A stretch of 64,000 nucleotides of DNA from Mansonella perstans. Taxonomy: Eukaryota; Nematoda; Chromadorea; Rhabditida; Onchocercidae. The stretch covers positions 1-64,000 of the forward strand of contig JBAMDO010000237.1 of the NCBI GenBank assembly GCA_037074765.1, read 5' to 3'. Numbering within the stretch: position 1 is the stretch's first letter; each line of letters begins with the position of its first letter. Under the pieces are notes generated by a model. It made no database searches and was not told the DNA's origin. It saw nothing but the letters and a program-made list of their open reading frames with translations. Below are positions 38,501 through 50,622 of the stretch, piece after piece. Both the position numbers and the translations under genes were made by a program.

Positions 38501-41024
38501 TTTTTAATTCATCTTAATTAATTAATTAAAAATTTATGAAAAAAAAGGAAAAAACGATGCAATAAATATAGCTACTATCATAGTGATAATCAGCTGATAA
38601 ACATTTCTAATCATATTTAATGATAGCAAGAATGATTTCACAATGTTCTCATCAATTAAAACTGTAATTGAAATATTCCAATTTAATTTCACTATTTGAT
38701 TTTTAAACTTTGATTTCAAAGTTCAATCTTTTCCTTCCACGACAAGAAACACTTAAATTCACCTAAAATAACATGAAAAAAAGAAAATCCAAAATTTAAA
38801 TTATTTAAAAAATTTCCGAACATATTTTGTTTTTTTACCTTTTAAATTTCTTAAAATCTTCAACTTTTTTTCTCGCCAAAGTATCATTCAATGTACATTT
38901 AATACGCTCTCTTAACTTTTTCATTCATTCTTTTCTTTTTCCCATCACTCTCTCGTCAATTTCTCTTTTCCCACTCGTAAATTCCTGCGATTATTTCATA
39001 GGAAAGAATTTCTTTTTTTTGCACTTTGAAACAAGAAAACTAACATAAAGTTGTAAGAAATTAAATTTAAAATTACACATACAATTAAGAACAAAAATAA
39101 AGTCAATAAAGCATTTCAACAATTATTTCTACTATCAAAAGATGATAATAATACAATACTGAAAATAATTTTCTAATTCTTACTATCCAATCATTCATTT
39201 CCATTTTCATTTTTCAAAATAATATTTGATTATTCAAATTTAAAATTCATCATTTCTTCTCATTCCTCTTTTTATTATAATTTGATTTCTTTGTACAAAG
39301 AAATTAAGTTAAAATGTTTTATATGTAAATAAATTAATTTATTACTTACAATTATGCTTTTGTCATACAAATTAATTTAATCAGTGATAAATTTGATAAC
39401 ATATAAATGTATATATATTTGATTTCCTCTCCTAAAAATAATAATACTATGATATAAATGACAGGTATTTGCACGGATAATTAAACAATTTATCATCATT
39501 CATCTTTTTTTCCCCTATTTCCCACACATCATCATTATTCAGAATTATTTTTTGAGAGAAACCAGTAGATCTTATCACTGCTTATCCCATCCGATCCCTT
39601 ATCATCATCTATCAATCATAATTACAATACATTTCCATCTCAAATAGTATTTTAGCATTTTTACGCAATCATTTACAGCTGTCACAATGTATCTCGTATA
39701 TATGCATGCATGTATGTATGTGTGTGTATGTGTATGTGTGGTATGTGTATGTATGTGTACGTGTGTGTGTGTATGTCTGTGCATATGTGTGCGTGTATGT
39801 GCGTGTATGTGTGTGTATGTGTGTGTATGTGTGCATGTAATACAAGTTTGAAATGATACTAATTTACTAAGAATGTGAACATATTTACTACATATATCAT
39901 ATGGTGTAAATCTTCATTATTCATATGCAAATTAATATATGATTTTATTTTAGTAATTAATCATTTTAATAACCATTTGCTATTATTGTTTAATTCTTCT
40001 AAATTTTCATAGTTTCAATTTTTGAGATTTTTTAAAGAACATGTTTTTCTTTTTTTTTTGAAATAATTTTTCATATAATTACAAAATGTTCTGCAATATA
40101 TCTTAATGTCGAAATAGAAAACATTTTAAAGTTAAAAAAATCATTTATGTCAATCAAAAAAAAACAAAAAAATAAATCCTCTCTTAACCAATCATTGTAA
40201 ATCAATTCTTACATATGAATAAACGGACAAAAAAAAAATGACAGAAATATTTGAACGATGGCCTACATTTGTTATAATATGAAATCATTTGGAAATTTGT
40301 TTAAGAATTAGAAGAAATTTTAAATCTCACAAAAATCAAATCAAAAGAAGAAATTTGGACAACAAGTTTCTATTGAATGAATTCAAAATCTTTTTTTTTT
40401 TCTTTTTTTAATAATTAGATGACAACTATTTTAGGTTAACTATTTTTCTTCTCTTTTCTTCTCATTCTTAAAATGAGAGAATTTTAAAGATGTATGTTTA
40501 TAAGTAAGGACAATGTCTTTCCTCAATTTATACAATGCTTGACATTTTATCAAAGCACCGCCTGGAAATAACAATAACGGTGACAACAAATCACTCATTT
40601 AAATTGGATAAATTAAAAGAAAAAAAAAAAAACTATTTCTTTATTTTTGATGTAAAAATAGAAATTGTATTCGAAATACACATAAATAAATTAAAACTCA
40701 ATGATTTTTATTTATAACAATGAATGTGAACATTTTAAATTTAATACGTATAGAATGTTTTATAAGGTACTTTGACATGCATTTTATATTACATTTTTTT
40801 ACGTGTTTTTTTAAACTTTGAAATGTAAACAACGAAAATTAAGAAGAAAAAGGAAGAGAGCAGAGAAAGGAAAAGAAAAAAAAAAAAGAAACTTTTTTCA
40901 TACCTTTCTTAGATGTGACCACAGACCATAGTGTAAACAGTAGTAGTAGTTGATGAATGGAGAATGAAACCAGTTTAACTGCAACAGTCAGTGACAAAAC
41001 CGGGCTGTTCAAAGATGGCTGCAT
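16781..41024 (-). CDS. vab-1: Eph receptor tyrosine kinase (VAB-1 type), complete 23-exon gene
   Basis: Receptor for membrane-bound ephrins; in Caenorhabditis elegans the single Eph receptor VAB-1 guides epidermal and neuronal cell movements. The 23 exons join in one frame into 1111 codons plus TAA, close to the size of C. elegans VAB-1. Order: signal peptide (about 1-36), ephrin-binding domain (about 41-215), Cys-rich region (about 216-347), two fibronectin III domains (about 349-448 and 449-540), membrane helix (about 568-590), juxtamembrane tyrosines 658 and 664 in [12 protein letters not shown], kinase domain (about 680-960), SAM domain (about 993-1053), tail to residue 1111. The kinase keeps its catalytic residues. 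The start at 41024 is the only ATG in the first open frame. Intron 1 (5.7 kb) and three other introns over 2 kb account for most of the 24 kb span. Tail and acidic juxtamembrane features are described under findings. Confidence 0.96.
17774..19510 (-). other. vab-1: vab-1 exons 17-21: tyrosine kinase domain, catalytically intact
   Basis: Exons 19373-19510, 19006-19149, 18735-18890, 18434-18646, 17774-18030. Visible motifs: glycine loop GSGEFGEV (690-697), VAIK lysine 722, HRDLAARN with aspartate 816, DFG at 834-836, activation-loop [17 protein letters not shown], and [11 protein letters not shown]. Nothing suggests a pseudokinase. Confidence 0.96.
19732..21007 (-). other. vab-1: vab-1 exons 14-16: membrane helix and juxtamembrane segment
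   Basis: Exons 20847-21007, 20015-20083, 19732-19838. The helix is [20 protein letters not shown], followed by the basic stop-transfer RQNRNRKR. The juxtamembrane segment has the Eph signature [12 protein letters not shown] with both regulatory tyrosines; in vertebrate Eph receptors their phosphorylation releases kinase autoinhibition. Confidence 0.93.
21202..23090 (-). other. vab-1: vab-1 exons 9-13: two fibronectin type III domains
   Basis: Exons 22993-23090, 22196-22398, 21825-21927, 21645-21743, 21202-21326. First domain: [21 protein letters not shown] through [15 protein letters not shown]. Second: [18 protein letters not shown] through [13 protein letters not shown]. The last exon ends with an acidic run, [10 protein letters not shown], just outside the membrane. 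Confidence 0.93.
23284..28962 (-). other. vab-1: vab-1 exons 6-8: Cys-rich / EGF-like region
   Basis: Exons 28833-28962, 28534-28650, 23284-23439. The region starts [20 protein letters not shown], as Eph receptors do after the ligand domain, and continues with GECHCDKGY and [20 protein letters not shown]. Exons 7 and 8 are separated by a 5.1-kb intron. Confidence 0.93.
23440..28533 (-). other. vab-1 intron 7, 5.1 kb, no nested gene accepted
   Basis: AT-rich intron. It contains the longest open frame of the window (plus strand, 24097-24621), which is pyrimidine-run sequence with a second frame open in parallel and is not taken as a gene. Open frames at 27719-27925 and 27861-28142 likewise lack support. 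Nothing else was recognised. Confidence 0.5.
28963..31237 (-). other. vab-1 intron 5, 2.3 kb
   Basis: AT-rich. The open frames at 30490-30684 and 30594-30839 overlap in different frames and have no splice or family support. Nothing else seen. Confidence 0.5.
33493..33527. repeat. GT microsatellite
   Basis: Mostly GT dinucleotides with a few interruptions, in vab-1 intron 2. Confidence 0.9.
34726..34768. repeat. CTA triplet microsatellite
   Basis: Run of CTA/ACT triplets with one TTA interruption, in vab-1 intron 2. Confidence 0.85.
35203..40903 (-). other. vab-1 intron 1, 5.7 kb
   Basis: Long first intron, a common place for enhancers, though none can be identified by eye. It holds a large GT/GTAT microsatellite at 39701-39838 and A/T-rich low-complexity tracts. 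The open frame at 36326-36574 is poly-A/T driven. Confidence 0.55.
39701..39838. repeat. Long GT/GTAT microsatellite
   Basis: About 140 bases of interleaved TG, GTAT and GCAT units in vab-1 intron 1. Confidence 0.9.
40904..41024 (-). other. vab-1: vab-1 exon 1: signal peptide
   Basis: Encodes 40 residues beginning [20 protein letters not shown] and continuing through the hydrophobic [13 protein letters not shown]. The donor G|GTATGA is at 40903. The phase-1 junction to the exon ending at 35202 gives SKKVVLLDTS, the expected start of an ephrin-binding domain. Confidence 0.85.
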
Positions 41025-42351
41025 AAGCGACCCTAGTCGCCTGAGGCTAGACGTCAATTTGATCGTACAAAAATGATGTCCAAACGAAAATGAGCCAAGG
41101 ATGAAGTAGTAAAAGAATAAGAATAACAAAATTCCCAGTTGAAATATGCTAATATAGCAAATGAATTGAAAAGGAAGCCAATGTAATCAGTGCCTGAACT
41201 ATTTCTTTGATAGCATTTCTTTCAATGTATCATTCCCAATTGAGCAGTATGAGCCAACAAATCATATGATCTATAGTTATTGCCAATAATCGGCCATAAG
41301 AAGTTGTACAAATTGCCTGAAATTATCAAATATTTCATTGAGAATAGAATAAATTGAAGGAAATTAGTGAATATGTTGAAGATATACGTATATGCTTTAG
41401 GCAGCAAATAAAATAACGAATACGTTAAATGCGTTTGGTGACAAAGACATTGTTGACATTGAATTGTTATCGTGAATTGATTTTAATTCAAAATTATAAA
41501 AAGATAGGAGGTGGAATAAAGCTAATAATTTTAGCAATACTATCATAGTTATAGTATAGTTTGATAAGAAATAACATAAGCTTATATTTTCAAATGATAT
41601 TATTTAATTAAAATTTCTAATTAGTGATTAGTAATGTTTATTAGTAATATTCTAGAATTATTAATTGAAAAATCAAAATATGAGAGAAAAAAAGAAAGTA
41701 TATGAATAAGCATGATATTTTAATGAAAATAATTCGATTGTGGACAAACTTAATGAATTGGTGAAGTAGAGTTGAACAGATGTTTGATTGGAGATGAATT
41801 ATAGATCATATCAGTGCCATTTGAAACATTGGAATGAAATAAGTTAGAATTGATCTTTTCATCAAATAGTCACAAAAATTCTGATTGCAATTGATTGTAG
41901 TAAAGAGGGAAAATTATTTTAGCCCAACGGCTACAACATAAAAAACATAAAGATTCCGGGGTAAAGTTCACATCTTTGTCAATGTATTAGACAGAACTAC
42001 GGTATATTTCCCAACGAGGTAAGTTCGTCAAAACTATGTCAAAACTACGCAAAACTATGACACAATTCTCATTCGTCATCCAGATTAATACATATAGTTT
42101 ATCAACTCGATATACGAATTAATAAAATAGCTTACGTGACTAACACTTTCTACGTGCTGGAATATTTTTGTCCTATTTTATTGTCACGTCAATCAAATTC
42201 TCTACGCTAATGATTAGCCCAGAAAAGAAGAGCAAAATGATCCAATTATATGAAACAGAACTTATATTCATTCATAGAAAACACGTGAAATGTGCACTTC
42301 GACAAAAGTACCGCTAGTGGTACAGTATAATGAAACAAAGCAAAAGCAGAA

Positions 42352-42456
42352 AGCATACACATACATTTACACAAATAATTCACATACACACATTGCATTC
42401 ACATACATATAACATATGCATAGACATACACAAACATACACACATACACGCATACG
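42352..42456. repeat. CA-rich simple-sequence tract
   Basis: Imperfect ACA/CATA repeats. They account for the His/Thr-rich plus-strand frame at 42330-42566, which is therefore not annotated as a gene. Confidence 0.8.
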
Positions 42457-42814
42457 GCAAACTGCATTTTCGGCAAACAATCACAACAATCTCCGCCAAC
42501 AACGCAAAACGCAGTGGGCGGTTAAAGCTTGCCGAATTGATCCATTCGGGTGACTGCCAGAGCTGAATTCATAGGGGTGGGAATAGCGGAGGAGGGCGGT
42601 GCTATGAAGGATAACTGTTATCGACGTACGTGTAACCTCGTAAATTATTCGTAACTATTCTTGATATGACCTCATAAGTTATTCATGGTTGGTTACTTAT
42701 CAAGTATAAAATAGTTGAAAAGAAATTTTGCATTTTAGTTTGCTTCATTTTTCTTCCTGAAATCTTTAATTCATAAGATAGAAAGGAAGTGAAGAAAGCT
42801 GAATGAATGCATTG

Positions 42815-42886
42815 GCTAATCTTTAATTAGTAAATTTGTATTTTTCATTAGCTAACTGTTAATTAGTAAATTTACACTTTTTATGC
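42815..42886. repeat. 36-bp tandem duplication
   Basis: Two adjacent copies built on GCTAAYYKTTAATTAGTAAA followed by TTT and a T-rich end, at 42815-42850 and 42851-42886. Confidence 0.8.
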
Positions 42887-43000
42887 TTGTCTTTTAATAA
42901 GTTAACAATCGTTTCGCAATAGTAATAAACAATTTGTTAAAATATGATGTCATTGTTAAATCACTACATTGTATCCTAATTTTTCTAATTAGGGAACTTT

Positions 43001-46000
43001 GAACTGATTGCTAAGGTCTATAAATTTAAACGATTTGAGACTTTGCTTGCTTCGAGCAAATATCAAAAAAAAAAAAAAAAAAAGAACTATAAATTAGGTC
43101 ATTTCAACTTCTCATATCATTGGTGCTAATCAAATGTAAATGCCAAAGGATAGTACGATATGTGACAGTATCGATTGAAAATGTTAAAGTTAAATTTAAT
43201 GAATGAAAAAAAAGGATGCTTAACGGATAAAATACGACCTAAAACATATTATTTCTTCTTCTAAAACATCAAATATGTTAAATGAGAAAAAAAGTAATAA
43301 ATTTTTTTTCAAATAGTATCCATTTAATATTAATTTTATGAGGCAATACAAAAAAAGAAAACGAATTTTTTTCTTCCAAATTCACTTTGATAGAATGACT
43401 GATTGATTGCTACTTCAAAAGGAAATTCACACTGCAAATCTTTTAAAATTCAAAACAATTTTTGAAATAAAAAAAGTTTTAAAGCAAATTTTTGCAACAC
43501 TTAAGTTTGTTTAGGAATGGATGACGCAAAAAAGCAAAGTTAAAATGTTTACCTTAATATGCGCGTATCACGGATCAGTAACGTAAATGCGTCATTTTAA
43601 TACGGATACGTTAAAATAATATTAAATGTTTACACACACGCATATATGTATCATATATCTTAAAGGCGCACGTATCACGGATTAATAACATAAATTCTGT
43701 CTTTCTAATAAGGGTAATCCATCATTTGTACTACTTTTCCGGTATGTTTATCGGAAATTTCATCGCCGTTAATAATTATACAAACAAACGCATCAGTTTA
43801 AGCCATCATTGTTACCATTACTCCTTTAGCAATTGATGACAAAAAAAAAAGTAAATGGGCCATATAATTTAAGCAATTTTATAATTTTTCTTTTAAAATA
43901 AAATTGCTTTCATTGTAAAATAATTGTAAAAATTCGAAAGTGAATTAATTCGATTGTATCACAACATTTACCTAACAGTTGTTTATGGAAAAAAAAATCA
44001 AAGGAAGTTTCGCAAAAAGAAAATGGGGATGAAGAGAAGAGAGAAAAGAAAAAAAGAAAGCAAAAGTTTTACCTTAACAAATTTCCTAATAAGAAAAAGA
44101 ATGAAAAATTGAGTAAATTTTTTACAAAATGCTATTTGACAACAAAACTTTTGTAAATTGGATAAGTAAAAAAGAATTAAAGAGTTAAAATGGAATAAAA
44201 AAAATTGAAATATTTAACTTCCTCTTTGGAAATTGATATCACAAAGTAAAAGAAATTGCTCGTTGAAGCGCAAAGATAAAATAGCTTTAGAAATGCCAGT
44301 ATGAACGGGTGGTCCTTCAAAAACACAACTGAAGTTTACTTTTTAATGCTCTTTCAATTTTGGTTTCAAATACAATCAGTAAACTGGAATAAACAATTGT
44401 TAAATGTTATTGATTTCTAGATTTAAATGCTTTTTTCTGGCAAAAATTAAATTTCTTCTGTTAGCACTGCATAAGCTAAACGTTGTAGTGTATATCGTAA
44501 GATATTTTACAGCTAGTTTTGCTACTTTGAATTGATCAGTTATATTAATTAGTGAAATTTTATGACGAAGTTTAGAGGTTATCATCAACTTTTAAGGAAC
44601 TGATAAATGATAAGTTATCACTCATTAGTAATTTTTTTCTGATAGCATCTGGAATTTTGGAGAAGGAAAAACTTCAGGAAAGTTAAAAAGTTTTTCGAAT
44701 AACAAAGAAAATTGTTTCAATCGGAATTTTGCAAATTTAACAGCAATTTCAATCAGTGTTTAAAAGTAATCTGAAATGAAAATTGTCAGAGAGTACCTTA
44801 TCAATTAATTAATTTTTAAAAAAGTTGCAAATGATATTTAAAATTAATTCATTCATATTAAAGTGCAAGAATAGCAAAAATTAATTTACAATCTTTTAAA
44901 ATGCCCTAAATAGAATTGTGAATTTGGAAAATGATCGAAATAATTCAAAATATTGGAACATTGTTGAAACGACTCAGGAATTATGATAATAATGATGAAT
45001 AGTAATAATAATAATAACAATAGATAATAATAATAATGACACTGGTAAATGAGAAGGTGAATAGATATGAAGCGTAAAAGAAGAAATGTAATTAAATTCA
45101 ATGAAAACAAATGAAAAGAATTGAAAGAAAGAAAGACAGCGAGTGAGCAAAAAGATAAGTTATAGAATCTTCTGATTTCTAAATTACAATATCTCGATGA
45201 TTTACGATTGTAATTGCTATTATGAATGATTACAAATGATTCAGATGAACGTATCCGTCCAATATTTTTCACCACAACGAAGCTATCGTAGTACGACGAT
45301 TTACAACCATATAATCACCACTTTTTCAACGATACATTGCCACTACTCTGGATACGGATTAGTCAATGCCATTTATTATTGTTACTGTTTGACATTCATT
45401 TCTATTTTTACGCAAACAAAATTGATGAATATTTTCAAATTAAAGTGGAACTTGAAATAAAATTTGCAATTTTATTAATTAAAATATCGTCGGTTTTTTT
45501 TCACACAAATCTAAGAATATTCAGAAATAAATTGAACAAATGACAATGCAGTGGAGAAAATAAATGATCCTGGAGAAGATAGAAAACGAATGAGGCATTT
45601 CATTTGATATTCCTAATTGATGCTCGAACATAAAAACTCAAAAAACATTTTACCAAATAAAATTTCAAATGAAGTGAAAATGAAAAAATTTTTAATTTGA
45701 AAATTTAGAAATTTTAAACAAAATTTTTGATGGCTTTGCATTTTTAGAATTTGGTAAATTTTGCAATCATTTGCTAGTAAATACTTACAAAAAGAAAAAT
45801 TAACAGACAAATTAGCCATGCTTTGCACTTATTATTGAATTGACATTTTACGCCTAAAATGTTTACAGATGAAAAAAACTGGCAAAATTCTCAAAAATGT
45901 TACTTATATGCGACAATTTTTTCCGGATGAGAGACATAACAAATAAATGAGTGTTAATTAGTGTTAATGAAAGATTTTCTTTCATTTCAACGATACACTC

Positions 46001-49000
46001 CAGTGTACTCATCATCAGAAGACAGAATCAGACTTTTTGCTGCAAAAAGATGCCGCAATGGATGTTTATCAGATTGCTAAATCTGGCCGGTATAAATTGA
46101 TTAGTAAAAGATGAAAATGGAAAGAAACAGTTGCCTGGCCGTCCTTCTTCTCGATGTAAAAACATTTCTTCTACTCCAAAACTACTATATGCTTTTTTCA
46201 TTTTGTTAACTGAAAAATGGCGCAATCAATCAAAGAGCGCTCGCCAATTTCTTTGTAAAAGCCCAAAAGTTTTCGCCTTTTCATTCTTATCAGTCAAATC
46301 AAATGTTTCATACATCTCACAAGAAATCTACGCTTTTCAAATTTCTCCATGTCCATCATTCCTTTTATCAATTTATCAAGTGATACATTAAATGTCGCAA
46401 TGTTTCATTGAACATCGATAATTGATACGACAGTCATAGAGTGAGTGCTTCGCAAAAAAATTTCCTATTTCTATTCGTTAACAAAAATTACCTCATTTCT
46501 TTTTTTTCAAGCGGTATATCATTTGAACTAGCAGTGTTTGTTAAGGTTCTTGAAATTGTTAATATTTAAAATTTTTAAAGTGTTACAAAATTTGTAATAA
46601 AATTTCTAAGTCTTTTAAATCAATTTTCAATATTCAAATAGTTTGAAAAATTAGTTCCGAGATTTTAAAAGTTTAACAAATTGAACGTCGAATAAATCAA
46701 ATAAATTAAACTAAAATTTTCCAACGCGAAGAACTGAGACTACTATTATTTAAAAAAAAAAAAAAAAAGAAAAAGAACGTAATAAAAATTATAGGAAAAG
46801 AAAAAAATGAAAGAAACTGGAGCAGAGTGTACTGCATGATAATGGTAAAGATATGACAAATGACAAAAGAAAAAAAAATAATTGAAATTCGAACTCAATG
46901 AACATAAAAAATAAAACGAAGTTAGATACGAATATCAATTATTAAAAGAATCTTAAGCACTCTGAAATTTCCAATGGATGATTAATTACAATAAATTGCA
47001 TTCCGAGAAATTACTGTAAAATGGCAGTAAGCAAAAAGAAATGTACGATTGATAAATTTTTGTCAAAAAAAAATTTAAATTTAAGTCAAAAATTTAAATT
47101 TTGAGTTGTTTTAAAAATGAATAAATAATTGCTATACTTTTTAAGCAATAAAATAGGTTTCGTTTATTTTGCAAAATATTGCTTTGTTTTTCTTAATTGC
47201 ATGAGCAAAATAAATTAAACTTGGAAAATAAAACAAAGCCAAACATAAAATGTTTTTACAACAAATAAATTTGTGAATAATTACTAACAAACATTTTAAC
47301 AAATTGATTAATTTTTTTATTTTCTTCATTAATTATAAACAATATGCAGAATCTTCATGGGTACCATTGAGAAGAAGCTGTGCGATTATTGATAAATCTC
47401 ATAAGCTATGATAAAAAGGAATTTGAAAAAGATGAAAATTATCATTCATTCTTCTTAAAATTATTTTTGAAAATGCACAATTAGTTAATTAAGTAAATGA
47501 AAGTTAACATTGCTACAAGTAGCAATGATGATAAAAAAGTATGCGAAAAATTTTTTTCGTTTTTTTTACATGCTATATTGAGAAGTGAAGGTTGATATTG
47601 AAGCCCATATTACCATGGCTTATGAGACTATGAAGCAATGAAGCAAATTTTCTGTTATATTTGAAAACTCAAAAAATACATCAATTTCTTTTTAGTCTTA
47701 GCAAATAAACCAATTTAGACCAATTTAGAAATGCATTAAATAAAATTTAATTTGAAAATTTGAGAAATGGAAAAATTAGGGAATTTCAAACTATATCAAG
47801 TGAATATTATTGATAAGCTGACGTGATAATCACTAGTCAGTAAGTGAAAGACTGGAAGTGTTGTAGCACTTTGAAGGCCGTTGTAGTCATTAAGCAAAAG
47901 TGCAAAGCATCAAATTATTTTAGCAAAATTTGATTTAAATTGTCATTTTTAATTTTTGAGAATTAAAAAAAAATTTGCATTTTGTATGCTATTCACCTGT
48001 CTTCGCATGAATTAAATATTTTTCTAATCTAAATTACGTGGAAAATAAAGTGAAACTAAAAATTAGTAAGAGACGAGTAAAATGTTAATTTGTTTCATCT
48101 GGAGCTGAAGATTTTCAAAGAAAATTAAAAGGAACTAACTAAAGTTTTAAATGATGAGTGAAAAAAATTTCCACCGAACAGCCAGTCGCTCAAACAGACA
48201 GTTGTGCCATTATTTATTATCAGATTTATGACATTTTTGTGACAAAGTCAAAAGCGAAGATTTATGTGATGCTTTATATATTTTGGAAAGGCAAAAAGAA
48301 GTAAGAAAAATGGATTTAAAAGAAATTGATTCTTTATTGCAATTTTTAATTTTGAAATATATGAAATTTGAAGTAATTGAAAATCACAAAATTAATGACA
48401 GCTAGGAAATACTGACATGAAGAAACAATGTGGTGCTAATAATTGGCACCAGACATTCGCATAATTTTTGCGATTAAATTTCTTTCTTTTCAAATTTTCC
48501 TGAGAAGTGACTGCAGTCTTTTTTTACAATAATTAATTTAAACATTTAATAACGTTATATTTTCTATATTTTCTACAAAGTCAATTTAAATTATGATTTC
48601 TTGCAGAGTTTTCCAATTCAGATATGCCACTTCTTGTGTAGCTCGATTTAGGCATATGATTTGGATATATCATTGCTAATCATTCAGGGCATGTAATTTT
48701 TCTATGCATGAAGCAATTGTTTGTAAATGACTAAATTTGTTGAGCTTTTTTAAATGTATTGCTGCTTTCTAATTTCTTTTCATTTCGCTTAATTGCTTCA
48801 CTAATTTAAAATATTCGTGTAAAAAAGCATCGATCAATTGTTAACATATTTTGCATTGTTGATTTCTCAATAGAGTTAATGAAAAAATTGTCGAAATTTT
48901 AAGATAGATTTGAAATTACACTGTCTTCAGATTATTGCGACATCAATTCGCTTCCAATCATTTGTTAATCAATACTGGTCAGTAAAATCTTCCTTGTCTC

Positions 49001-50069
49001 ATGTTCAAAATATGACCCTAAATTGTGCAATTCTTGAACAAAGTTTGTTGAATATTCTGTGATAAAATCGGTCACACGTCAAGGGTCATCAAAATTATAT
49101 TTTAAGTAGTTTTAATAACTTATTTAGTCATTCCGTATTCCATTGAATATTATAAGTTGAAGAACTCAAGATAGACTATAGCAGTAATATAAATTGCAAA
49201 GCCTCTTTGAACGAATTGATAAAGAAATGAAATGAAAAACCAAATGAATAATTAATGAAGAAAGTAAAAATCTATTTTAATCCAGGAGATCTTGGGAATT
49301 TCACATATAAGTTAATTGCAAGGCAAAGAAAGTAAAAATTTGACAAATCATTACTTTCTGGCTTTCTGAGATGAGAGGGTTTTTTTTTTTAGCTTCCATA
49401 ATTCTTCCACTCAGCTACATTTGCATGCTAATCTTTTAGGGACCATACTTTCATCATATAATCAATCAGTACATATTCCTAGCATTATCCAGATCTCTTT
49501 AGGAACATGGCTTTATCTAGCAATCAATCAGTTATTCATAGCATTTCCAGAAGTTTCGATTTGTCAGAAGTTTGTTTAAACATTTTCGTGATACAAAAAA
49601 TAATAATCAATCTCAGATTTACGATTATCACAAACAATCTTGATTGCATGACTGCAAGCGATTTATTATTAGAAGATAGTTTCCACTTCTCACAACTATT
49701 AAGTCAACGTCAAACGCTTGGCCAGAAACCAGATCATATAGTATCAACAGAGAGCCAAATGAGAAAATTTCTGCATAGTGGAATATTGCGAAAAAGATGA
49801 GTTGATCAATGAATTTCATGCTTTCTGTCTTTGCCAAAATAATTTGAAAATGTCAAGCCTTATTCATCTGCTGAAAGTTTCGAATCATAAATGAGCCAAA
49901 ATAACTATTAAGTTCAAAATATTGAGCTATAGAAAAGAAGTGAAAAGGTTAACAAAGCTACACTGGAAAATAAAATGTTAAAATATCAAAATTATCATGC
50001 TACTTCCCGACTATGAACAAATTTATTTACTCAATCACCGTATATATTTATAATACCATAATAAAAATT
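43001..50069. other. AT-rich region without identifiable genes
   Basis: Seven kilobases with no exon I can defend. There is a TAA-rich triplet run at about 44980-45040. Open frames at 44886-45275 (minus), 46131-46391 (plus) and 49507-49800 (plus) have neither splice context nor family resemblance. Confidence 0.45.
43559..43714. repeat. Two direct copies of a ~47-bp sequence
   Basis: 43559-43605 and 43665-43714 share GTATCACGGAT, AATAACATAAAT-like and TTCTAATA-like blocks in the same order. Confidence 0.7.
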
Positions 50070-50622
50070 ATATTGTACTTTTATCACACATCTTTGCTAA
50101 TTGATGCTCATTAAGCAAGTATAAATTTTATCTCTCTTTTGATAGGACTGTCAACAGATAATATGAGTTGTCAAAGTTTGGTAGTAATCGTAATCTTGAA
50201 TTAACTCTGCCACTAATAACTGAATTTATAATGTATTTTTTGCATTACAGCTGATAATAGGATATCGTATCATTTATCTCATTATCATCAATTCTGATAC
50301 TATCACTCGGCACCATCATCTTCATTAATTTTGGTAATATCGTTCGTTACATCAATTGATGCTCATTAAGCAAGTATAAATTTTTTTTTTTTTTTACCTC
50401 TCTTTTTTTGATAGGACTGTGAACAAGTAATATGAGTGGTAGAGAATTATCAATTTTAAAATTGTCATTTATTAGGCTTTTGTGACTAGTGTAATTACTG
50501 TTGCCTTATTTTATTTCTCTGTCACTCATATTACCTGTTCACAGTCCTATCAAAAGAGAGGTAAAATTTATACTTGCTTAATGAGCATCAATTAGCAAAG
50601 ATGTGTGATAAAGTACAATATA
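50070..50622. repeat. Foldback repeat: two inverted ~102-bp arms plus a third internal copy
   Basis: Arms at 50070-50171 and 50521-50622 are reverse complements at about 95%, sharing TTGATGCTCATTAAGCAAGT and TTTTGATAGGACTGT. A third, partial copy at 50353-50447 has the same orientation as the first arm and carries an expanded T-run. Could be a degenerate foldback or MITE-like element; no transposase or clear target-site duplication was seen. Confidence 0.85.

Larger units (their letters stand above)
41025..43000. other. Upstream region of vab-1, probable promoter interval
   Basis: Immediately 5' of the vab-1 start codon. No further upstream exon was identified. It contains a CA-rich tract, a comparatively GC-rich patch near 42460-42610 and a 36-bp tandem duplication. 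A promoter role is inferred from position only. Confidence 0.4.

Noticed and set aside
41025..41129. Longer N-terminus for the Eph receptor
   Set aside because: The upstream extension opens with TTG, not ATG; the ATG at 41024 already gives a signal peptide.
42330..42566. 78-codon His/Thr-rich plus-strand frame
   Set aside because: Produced by CA-rich simple repeats.
46028..46391. Overlapping 65- and 86-codon frames on opposite strands
   Set aside because: Slightly less AT-rich sequence keeps both strands open; neither looks like a known protein and no splice sites support them.
49507..49800. 97-codon plus-strand frame starting MALSSNQSVIHS
   Set aside because: Starts in a direct repeat, no family resemblance, no splice or polyadenylation context.
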